A DNA stretch of 9,135 nucleotides from Actinomycetes bacterium (GTDB taxonomy: Bacteria > Actinomycetota > Acidimicrobiia > Acidimicrobiales > Palsa-688), in assembly GCA_021827225.1 (NCBI GenBank), contig JAKAXG010000129.1:1-9135 (forward strand), written 5' to 3'. Positions 1 to 4,624 of the stretch are shown here, piece after piece. The position numbers were made by a program, and so were the translations under genes. Position 1 is the first letter of the stretch, and the number at the start of each line of letters is the position of its first letter. Below the pieces are notes generated by a model that saw nothing but the letters and a program-made list of their open reading frames with translations, was not told where the DNA came from and searched no databases.

Positions 1-705
1 GACCATCCCGGCCCTGGCCCCCGCCTCGATGGACATGTTGCACACCGTCATGCGGCCCTCCATGGTCAGGGCCCGGATGGCCTCGCCGCGGTACTCGATG
101 ACGTGGCCCATACCCCCGCCGGTGCCGATCCGGCCGATGATGGCGAGCACCAGGTCCTTGGGGCCGACGCCCTCGGGAAGCCGGCCGTCGACGGTGACCG
201 CCATGGTGCGGGGGCGCCGCTGCGGGAGGGTCTGGGTGGCCAGCACGTGCTCGACCTCGCTGGTGCCGATCCCGAACGCCAGGGCCCCGAACGCACCGTG
301 CGTGGAGGTGTGGCTGTCGCCGCACACGATGGTCATCCCCGGCTGGGTCAGCCCCAGCTCCGGCCCGATGATGTGCACGATGCCCTGGTCAGGGTGCCCC
401 ATCTCGAACAGCTCGATGCCGAACTCCTTGCAGTTGGCCGCCAGGACCTCCATCTGCCGGGCGGAGATGGGATCCTCGACCGGCTGGTCCAGGGCGGTGG
501 TGGGGACGTTGTGGTCCATGGTGGCGATGGTGAGATCCGGCCGGCGCACGCCCCGCCCGTTCAGGCGCAGGCCGTCGAAGGCCTGCGGCGAGGTGACCTC
601 GTGGACGAGGTGGAGATCGATGTACAGCACGTCGGGCTCGCCTTCGGCGGCGCGCACGACGTGGCGTTCCCAGACCTTGTCGGCGAGTGTGCGGGGTTCA
701 CTCAT
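1..705 (-). CDS. leuC: 3-isopropylmalate dehydratase large subunit (LeuC), N-terminal 235 residues, 3' end outside window
   Basis: LeuC isomerises 2-isopropylmalate to 3-isopropylmalate in leucine biosynthesis, as a cytosolic [4Fe-4S] enzyme paired with LeuD. The visible protein starts [15 protein letters not shown]. It carries the aconitase-superfamily segments MDHNVPTT (residues 63-70) and [20 protein letters not shown] (129-148), followed by [11 protein letters not shown]. Family members are about 465-480 residues long, so roughly half is visible. The cluster-ligand cysteines lie in the missing part. I chose the ATG at 705 because a purine-rich GGAAGGG lies about 6 nt upstream and the [10 protein letters not shown] start is typical of the family. 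The gene is divergent from an NdgR-type regulator 43 bp away, the arrangement known in Streptomyces and relatives, so control by that regulator is likely. leuD would be expected next, beyond position 1, which I cannot see. Confidence 0.96.
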   Translation of the reverse strand, partial: MSEPRTLADKVWERHVVRAAEGEPDVLYIDLHLVHEVTSPQAFDGLRLNGRGVRRPDLTIATMDHNVPTTALDQPVEDPISARQMEVLAANCKEFGIELFEMGHPDQGIVHIIGPELGLTQPGMTIVCGDSHTSTHGAFGALAFGIGTSEVEHVLATQTLPQRRPRTMAVTVDGRLPEGVGPKDLVLAIIGRIGTGGGMGHVIEYRGEAIRALTMEGRMTVCNMSIEAGARAGMV

Positions 706-719
706 GGCTGACCCTTCCA

Positions 720-754
720 TCCCACATAATGAGATATTGTCTTGAAGTGTGGGA
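720..754. promoter_or_regulatory. Two-tier palindromic operator between leuC and the IclR regulator
   Basis: A dyad is centred on position 737. The outer arms are TCCCACA (720-726) and TGTGGGA (748-754), a perfect 7-bp match. The inner arms on the same centre are AGA (732-734) and TCT (740-742). An overlapping imperfect palindrome, ACATAAT-GAG-ATATTGT, spans 724-740. This is the only AT-rich stretch nearby, and it fills most of the 43-bp gap between two divergent genes. IclR regulators such as NdgR and LtbR are known to bind in front of leuC(D). I infer that this is the shared operator. Its right arm includes the GTG start of the regulator, so binding would block both directions. The exact consensus of this subfamily is not asserted here. 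Confidence 0.6.
735..748 (+). promoter_or_regulatory. Candidate leaderless -10 element for the IclR regulator
   Basis: TATTGT (735-740) fits the actinobacterial TANNNT -10 pattern. It lies 8 nt before the GTG at 749, close to the spacing expected when transcription starts at the start codon. There is no Shine-Dalgarno sequence before that GTG, which supports a leaderless transcript. No convincing -35 box is visible. The element lies inside the palindrome, as expected for an autoregulated gene. Confidence 0.4.
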
Positions 755-1429
755 ACGAGTCTAAGCAGCGTGGGGGTGGTGGACAAGGCGGTTCTGATCC
801 TCGACGCCCTCGAAGCCGGCCCCTGCAGCCTGGCCGAGCTCACCGGTCGCACCTCGCTGCCCAGGGCCACGGCCCACCGGTTGGCCGTGGCCCTGGAGGC
901 GCACGGGCTCGTCGGCCGGGACGCCGGGGCCCGCTTCGTTCTCGGTCCCCGGCTGGTGGACCTGGGCCGGGCGGCTGGCTCCCGCCCCCATAGGTCGTTG
1001 GCGGAGACGGCCGGACCGGTCCTGGTGCGCCTGCGGGACGGCACGGGGGAGAGCGCCCAGCTGTACGTGCGCTCGGGGGACACCCGGGTGTGCGTGGCCG
1101 CCTCGGAGTCGCCCCACAGCCTGCGGACGATCGTGGCCATCGGGGCGGTGCTGCCGATGGACCGCGGCTCGGCGGCCAAGGTCCTGGCCGCCGACCCCTC
1201 CGTGCTGTCCCGGGGCTGGGCGGAGAGCGTGGAGGAGCGGGAGCGGGGGGTTGCCTCGGTCAGCGCGCCCGTCCGGAGCGGTGGCCGGGTCGTGGCGGCC
1301 GTCTCGGTCTCGGGCCCGGTGGAGAGGACCAGCCGCCAGCCGGGGCGCCGCTACGCCGAGGCCGTCACGCAGGCGGCGGCCGCCATCGAGGCAGACCTCG
1401 CCGAGCTGAATTTTCACGGCAGCTTCTGA
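749..1429 (+). CDS. ndgR: IclR-family transcriptional regulator, NdgR/LtbR type
   Basis: This is a cytosolic DNA-binding regulator. In Streptomyces and Corynebacterium its relatives control leuCD and other amino-acid genes. Residues about 8-70 form the winged helix-turn-helix, with the recognition helix around [19 protein letters not shown] (37-55). Residues about 85-220 form the IclR effector domain, with the NdgR-like stretches [10 protein letters not shown] (97-106), [12 protein letters not shown] (165-176) and [13 protein letters not shown] (181-193). The GTG at 749 gives an N-terminus collinear with Streptomyces NdgR ([15 protein letters not shown]); an upstream in-frame start is absent. 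The protein is 226 residues long. The loop between SAAKVLAA and [11 protein letters not shown] is only about 7 residues, where Streptomyces homologues as I remember them have about 25-30. Position next to leuC, sequence and the palindrome all agree on NdgR. Its effector cannot be read from the sequence. Confidence 0.93.
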   Translation: MGTSLSSVGVVDKAVLILDALEAGPCSLAELTGRTSLPRATAHRLAVALEAHGLVGRDAGARFVLGPRLVDLGRAAGSRPHRSLAETAGPVLVRLRDGTGESAQLYVRSGDTRVCVAASESPHSLRTIVAIGAVLPMDRGSAAKVLAADPSVLSRGWAESVEERERGVASVSAPVRSGGRVVAAVSVSGPVERTSRQPGRRYAEAVTQAAAAIEADLAELNFHGSF

Positions 1430-1443
1430 GACGCCGTCGGCTG

Positions 1444-1485
1444 CGGGTGCTGGCCCGGTCAGCCCGGACCGGTCCCCGGCACCCG
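1444..1485. terminator. Bidirectional dyad between convergent genes
   Basis: A long interrupted stem lies between the ends of the regulator and the hydrolase. The outer arms are CGGGTGC (1444-1450) and GCACCCG (1479-1485), and the inner arms are CCGGTC (1455-1460) and GACCGG (1467-1472), around a 6-nt loop. Both pairs match perfectly and share nearly the same centre. It starts 15 nt after the regulator stop and covers the stop codon of the opposing hydrolase gene. There is no T-tract, which is common for hairpin terminators in high-GC actinobacteria. The function as a two-way terminator is inferred from structure and position. Confidence 0.6.
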
Positions 1486-2340
1486 GTCGTCCTGCTGGCG
1501 CACCGCCGAGCAGGCGGACAGGAGCGCCGGCACGAAGGCCCGGGGCGAGTCGACGCAGGCCCGGTGGGTTCCCGCGACGGGGAACAGGAGGGCGCCGGGG
1601 ATGGTGTCGGCCAGGTACTGCTGGCGGCGGGGGGAGACGGTGGTGTCCATCTCGGTCATCACCACCGCCGTCGGGACGTCGATCTGTTCGATCCAGCCGG
1701 TGGAGTCGAAGCGCGACAGGGCCAGGCCGGCCTGCATCAGGGCCGACGGGTCGTGGCGGCCCCACTCCTCGATCGCCCAGGCGGCCGCCCCGCCGTTGGC
1801 GCTCCAGCGCCGGGTGGCCAGGCTCATGCCCTGGCGGCGCACCCCGGCCGGGAGCAGCGACAGGGCCACCGACGCCCCCAGCCCGATGGTGCCCACGGGC
1901 CCGCTGAACTGCCCCCGGCTGGCGAAGCGCGCCGCGGTCGCGCACAGCACCAGCTCCGACACCAGCCCGGGGTGGCGCTTCCACACCAGCTGGGCGATGG
2001 GGCCGCCCATGGAATAGCCGACGATGGTCGACGGACCCAGCTCGAGCGTCTCGATGAGTGCGGCCACGTCGTCGGCGCAGTCCTCGAGCCGGAACGGGAG
2101 CCGGCTGCTGATGCCGCGACCGTGACCCCGGTGATCCAGCGCCACCACCCGGTACCTCGACGTCAGGGCCGGGAAGCAGCGGTACCAGTTCAGCGCCGCC
2201 GTCGAGGTCCAGCCGTGCAGCAGCACCACCGGGCTGGCGTCAGCGGGCGAGGGGGCCGCCCCTGAGTCATAGACCCAGGTCCGGCCCCGTCCGGGCAGTT
2301 CGATCCGGCGGGCGGGGGGTAGTTCGGCGGGACGCTCCAC
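1459..2340 (-). CDS. Alpha/beta-fold hydrolase
   Basis: This is a probable cytosolic serine hydrolase of unknown substrate. Numbered from the GTG at 2340 (293 residues), it shows the oxyanion-hole motif LLHGW (40-44), then LDHRGHGRG (68-76). The nucleophile elbow GYSMGG has Ser110, the acid is probably Asp232 in TEMDTTVSP, and the histidine is His259 in AGTHR. The order and spacing match a complete catalytic triad, and no signal peptide is seen. A TTG at 2349 would add three residues. I prefer GTG 2340 because TAACTT lies exactly 7 nt before it, a leaderless pattern, while TTG 2349 lies inside that element. The gene is 46 nt downstream of another minus-strand gene but seems to have its own promoter. 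Esterase, lactonase or haloperoxidase-like roles are all possible. Confidence 0.88.
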   Translation of the reverse strand: MERPAELPPARRIELPGRGRTWVYDSGAAPSPADASPVVLLHGWTSTAALNWYRCFPALTSRYRVVALDHRGHGRGISSRLPFRLEDCADDVAALIETLELGPSTIVGYSMGGPIAQLVWKRHPGLVSELVLCATAARFASRGQFSGPVGTIGLGASVALSLLPAGVRRQGMSLATRRWSANGGAAAWAIEEWGRHDPSALMQAGLALSRFDSTGWIEQIDVPTAVVMTEMDTTVSPRRQQYLADTIPGALLFPVAGTHRACVDSPRAFVPALLSACSAVRQQDDRVPGTGPG

Positions 2341-2353
2341 TGGACCCAAGTTA
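2341..2353 (-). promoter_or_regulatory. Candidate leaderless -10 element for the hydrolase gene
   Basis: Read on the minus strand, the sequence is TAACTT-GGGTCCA-GTG. The TANNNT box (2353-2348) is followed by exactly 7 nt and the in-frame GTG at 2340. The spacing is the same as before the mutase gene and before the small leader ORF at 4508. No good -35 box is visible, and there is no clear ribosome-binding site for this GTG. Confidence 0.45.
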
Positions 2354-2386
2354 CGGTCCCGTCCCGCTAACAGGATGAGCAGTGCG

Positions 2387-3013
2387 TCATCCGGCTCCGG
2401 GGACGCCGCCCGCCGCGGCCCGGGCCTGGAAGTGGCGTTCCAGGGCCCAGCTCATGGATTCGCGGGCCAGGGCCGGGTGGTAGCGCCAGCGCAGCAACTG
2501 GCGCTCCACCGCCTCACCGTCCTCGCCCAGCTCCAGCAGGCTGAGGGCCAGCTGCCGGCTGCGTCGGCGGGCCGCCTCCGCCGGTGGCACGCTCAGCTGG
2601 TCCGCCAGCCACCGTTCGTGGGCGTCCTGGAGGGCGGGCGACAGGCGGCTGGCCTGGCGGCGTGACAGTGGTGGCAGCCGCCTCACCACGTCGAGCCGGC
2701 CCGGCTCGGGCAGGCGGGCCAACTCGAACTGGACCATCCGGTTCACCGTGCGGAAGAACGCGGAGTTCCGCCCGCCCGGATCGCCGAGCCCGAGGGCCCG
2801 GGCCGTCTCGCTGAGCGACATGTCGAAGCCCTCCGGAGCGGCGTCGAAGCCGGCTGCCAGCCGGCGCAGGAGCCAGGTGGTACTGGGGCCGATGATCGCC
2901 AACCAGAACCGTTCGACGTAGGGGGACCTGGGGTCGAACCCGGTCCTCTGGAGGGACCCCTCCTCCCAGGGCCGGATGGCCACCAGATCGGAGCTGAATG
3001 CCACGAGCGTCAC
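2387..3013 (-). CDS. Conserved hypothetical protein with a winged-helix-like middle region
   Basis: I do not recognise a named function. The 208-residue protein has a conserved-looking middle: YVERFWLAIIGPSTTWLLRR (32-51), then SLSETARALGLG (66-77), NSAFFRTVNRMVQFELAR (83-100) and RRLPPLSRRQASRLSPALQ (111-129). The pattern of a helix with paired tryptophans, an 'S-ETARALGLG' turn and a following amphipathic helix resembles a winged helix-turn-helix. I recall similar uncharacterised proteins in actinobacteria. The C-terminal third is Arg/Glu-rich and predicted helical. No membrane segment or signal peptide is seen. I chose the GTG at 3013 because GGAGGT lies 5 nt upstream, the best ribosome-binding site in the window. 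The gene is divergent from the sirtuin and runs toward the hydrolase. DNA binding is inference only. Confidence 0.8.
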   Translation of the reverse strand: MTLVAFSSDLVAIRPWEEGSLQRTGFDPRSPYVERFWLAIIGPSTTWLLRRLAAGFDAAPEGFDMSLSETARALGLGDPGGRNSAFFRTVNRMVQFELARLPEPGRLDVVRRLPPLSRRQASRLSPALQDAHERWLADQLSVPPAEAARRRSRQLALSLLELGEDGEAVERQLLRWRYHPALARESMSWALERHFQARAAAGGVPGAG

Positions 3014-3047
3014 TTCGCACCTCCACAGCTATTGTCAGTAGATTTCA

Positions 3048-3077
3048 TGTATACCAATGATCCCTGGACGGTTGCAA
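3048..3077 (-). promoter_or_regulatory. Candidate sigma70-type promoter for the winged-helix-like gene
   Basis: On the minus strand, TTGCAA (3077-3072) is separated by 18 nt from TATACA (3053-3048). The latter matches five of six bases of TATAAT. The element lies 35 nt before the GTG at 3013, leaving room for the GGAGGT ribosome-binding site. This region is the AT-rich part of the 88-bp gap shared with the divergent sirtuin gene, so both promoters may overlap here. No equally good plus-strand promoter was found for the sirtuin. Confidence 0.45.
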
Positions 3078-3101
3078 GGGGGGATGTGTGACACTGGAGC
3101 C

Positions 3102-3866
3102 ATGGCTGTGGAAGATGGAGGCTCCAGGGCGGCCGGGATCCTCAGGAGGGCCGGGCGGATCACCGTCCTCACGGGGGCCGGGATCTCCACCGACAGCGGG
3201 ATCCCGGACTTCCGGGGGCCGCAGGGCGTGTGGACCAAGAACCCGGCGGCGGAGAAGACCTCGACGCTGTCGCACTACCTGGCGGACCCCGAGGTCCGGC
3301 GGGTTTCGTGGCAGCAGCGCCTCCACTCGCCGGCGTGGGAGGCCCGGCCCAACGCCGGCCACCGGGCTCTGGTGGAAGTGGAGCGCCAGGGCCGGCTGGT
3401 CGCCCTGATCACCCAGAACATCGACGAGTTGCACCAGCGGGCCGGTAGCGATCCGGGCCGGGTCATCGAGGTGCACGGGACCATGCACCGGGTGGTGTGC
3501 TGGGGGTGCGGGGACGAGGCCCCCATGCAGGCGGCCCTGGACCGGGTGCGGGCCGGCGAGGAGGACCCTCCGTGCCGGCGCTGCGGCGGTGTCCTGAAGT
3601 CGGCGACCATCAGCTTCGGTCAGTCCCTGGACAGCCGGACCATCCTGCGGGCCGAGATGGCGGCCATGTCCTGCGACGTGCTGTTGGCCGTGGGCACGAC
3701 CCTGGCGGTTCATCCCGCCGCCGGCCTGGTGCCGCTGGCCGCCGAGGCCGGGGCCGAGGTGGTCATAGTCAACGCCCAGCCCACGCCCTACGACGACGTG
3801 GCCGCCGCGGTGGTGCGGGGTTCGATCAGCGAGGTGCTTCCCGACCTGGTCGCCCGGCCTGGCTGA
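3102..3866 (+). CDS. cobB: NAD-dependent protein deacylase (sirtuin, Sir2 family)
   Basis: Sirtuins remove acyl groups from lysines, using NAD+ and releasing nicotinamide and O-acyl-ADP-ribose, in the cytosol. Numbered from ATG 3102 (254 residues), it has GAGISTDSGIPDFRGPQGVW (25-44), TQNIDELHQRAG (104-115), catalytic His125 in EVHGT, and a zinc site of Cys133, Cys136, Cys158 and Cys161. The NAD-binding GTTLAVHPAAGL (198-209) and VNAQPTP (223-229) follow. All core residues are present. In-frame ATGs at 3057 and 3084 exist, but 3102 has GGAG 4 nt upstream and the family's usual N-terminus. The Tyr/Arg pair of SIRT5-type desuccinylases is not evident, so deacetylation or another short-chain activity is more likely. 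GVWT, ATISFGQ and NAQPTPYDD resemble class IV sirtuins. The gene is convergent with the nitroreductase, 12 nt away. Confidence 0.93.
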   Translation: MAVEDGGSRAAGILRRAGRITVLTGAGISTDSGIPDFRGPQGVWTKNPAAEKTSTLSHYLADPEVRRVSWQQRLHSPAWEARPNAGHRALVEVERQGRLVALITQNIDELHQRAGSDPGRVIEVHGTMHRVVCWGCGDEAPMQAALDRVRAGEEDPPCRRCGGVLKSATISFGQSLDSRTILRAEMAAMSCDVLLAVGTTLAVHPAAGLVPLAAEAGAEVVIVNAQPTPYDDVAAAVVRGSISEVLPDLVARPG

Positions 3867-3872
3867 GCGACC
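3848..3872. terminator. Weak dyad between the convergent sirtuin and nitroreductase genes
   Basis: GGTCGC (3848-3853) and GCGACC (3867-3872) pair perfectly around a 13-nt loop that spans the sirtuin stop codon. A second possible pairing, GGCTG (3861-3865) with CAGCC (3883-3887), overlaps it. Position between two convergent ends suggests termination, but the stem is short and has no T-tract. Confidence 0.3.
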
Positions 3873-3878
3873 CGGTCT

Positions 3879-4478
3879 CTACCAGCCGCCCCGGTGCAGC
3901 ACCTCGCTCAGGGGCCGGCGGGGCCGCCGGGCGGCGGAACCGGCCGGTCCGGGTTCGGACTCCGGCCACCCGAGGGCCACGGCCCCGATCGGGTCCCAGC
4001 CCGGGGGCACCCCGAACTCGGACCGGAGGCGTTCCGCTGCTCCCGGCCTCAGCCCGAAGAACAACGCTCCGAGCCCTTCCGCCACCGCCCCCAGCAGCAG
4101 GAGCATGGTGGCGAAGGAGACGTCCACCGTCCAGTAGTCCACGCTCCACCCGCCGGCCGGGCCGGCCGGGGTCTTGTCCGGCTCGCCGTAGCGGGAGCGG
4201 TAGGCCTCCTCGCTGGCCAGGGGGACAACGATTGCCGGAGCCCTGACCAGGCCCGGCAGGGTGGGGGAGGCCAGCCAGGCGGCGTCGGCGTCGGCCGCCC
4301 AGAACCGGTCGACCTGGGCCCGCCCCTCGAGGACCAGGAAGGCCCAGCCCTGGGTGTGGCCGGCCGACGGAGCCCGCCGGGCCCGGTCGATGAGGCGATC
4401 GAGCAGCGCCGGTTCGACCGGCCGGTCCGAGAAGTTCCGGCACATCCGCCGCCGGCGGATCGCCTCGTCGAGGTCCAT
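3879..4478 (-). CDS. Nitroreductase-family FMN-dependent oxidoreductase
   Basis: Members bind FMN and use NAD(P)H to reduce nitro compounds, quinones or other electron-poor substrates. Many have unknown natural roles. The 199-residue protein begins MDLDEAIRRRRMCRNFSDRP, the Arg-rich phosphate-binding start of the fold. It continues with RRAPSAGHTQGWAFLVL (34-50), a long central helix VSFATMLLLLGAVAEGLGALFFG (120-142), and AVALGWP (166-172), which is typical of the FMN-contact region. The C-terminal RRPLSEVLHRGGW is a recognisable end of actinobacterial members. The length is normal and nothing appears to be missing. I chose the ATG at 4478 because no Shine-Dalgarno site is seen and TACGGT lies 6 nt upstream, suggesting a leaderless transcript. 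The gene is divergent from the rhodanese-MoeB transcription unit. The substrate is unknown. Confidence 0.9.
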   Translation of the reverse strand: MDLDEAIRRRRMCRNFSDRPVEPALLDRLIDRARRAPSAGHTQGWAFLVLEGRAQVDRFWAADADAAWLASPTLPGLVRAPAIVVPLASEEAYRSRYGEPDKTPAGPAGGWSVDYWTVDVSFATMLLLLGAVAEGLGALFFGLRPGAAERLRSEFGVPPGWDPIGAVALGWPESEPGPAGSAARRPRRPLSEVLHRGGW

Positions 4479-4484
4479 ATCCCG

Positions 4485-4500
4485 ACCGTAACGGTAAGAT
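4485..4500. promoter_or_regulatory. Overlapping divergent -10 elements on a palindrome
   Basis: The palindrome ACCGT-A-ACGGT spans 4485-4495. Read on the minus strand it supplies TACGGT (4490-4485), 6 nt before the nitroreductase ATG at 4478. On the plus strand TAAGAT (4495-4500) lies exactly 7 nt before the ATG at 4508. Both fit TANNNT leaderless promoters, and the two boxes are only 4 nt apart. The two directions would compete for polymerase. The palindrome could also be a small operator. No clear -35 boxes are visible. Confidence 0.5.
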
Positions 4501-4507
4501 TTACGTC

Positions 4508-4624
4508 ATGCTCCGGAAATCGGCCGGCGTCGCATTCCCGGAGCGGCAGAACGATGGAAATGATTCACGCCCGAATGTGGTTCTCACGAGGAGAACTCCG
4601 AGCGGGTCTAACGAAGGAGCATGA
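4508..4624 (+). CDS. Possible leaderless small upstream ORF (38 codons)
   Basis: An ATG at 4508 lies exactly 7 nt after TAAGAT and opens a 38-codon frame, beginning MLRKSAGVAFPERQ and ending PSGSNEGA. Its TGA (4622-4624) overlaps both candidate starts of the rhodanese-MoeB gene (ATGATG at 4621-4626), the classic geometry for translational coupling. Against a real protein: GC at third positions is only about 60 percent, far below the neighbours, and falls in the second half. It has no cysteine run like the known mycobacterial regulatory leader peptides. It may be a leader peptide whose translation matters more than its product, or chance. I do not assign a function. Confidence 0.35.
   Translation: MLRKSAGVAFPERQNDGNDSRPNVVLTRRTPSGSNEGA
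4511..4600 (+). promoter_or_regulatory. Structured leader upstream of the rhodanese-MoeB gene
   Basis: The 113-nt stretch between the -10 box and the ribosome-binding site contains two dyads. CTCCGG (4511-4516) pairs with CCGGAG (4538-4543) across a 21-nt loop. GTTCTC (4580-4585) pairs with GAGAAC (4591-4596) across a 5-nt loop. CTCC at 4596-4599 can instead pair with the GGAG (4615-4618) of the ribosome-binding site. I recognise no known riboswitch. A regulatory role is inferred from these alternative pairings and the overlapping small ORF. Confidence 0.3.

Noticed and set aside
761..1984. Minus-strand open frame of 407 codons across the regulator and hydrolase genes
   Set aside because: It crosses two recognised genes and the terminator dyad, and consists of Arg/Pro/Gly-rich sequence without motifs.
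3057..3101. Extended sirtuin start at ATG 3057 or 3084
   Set aside because: No ribosome-binding site at a usable distance, and the added residues do not resemble sirtuin N-termini. ATG 3102 has GGAG 4 nt upstream.
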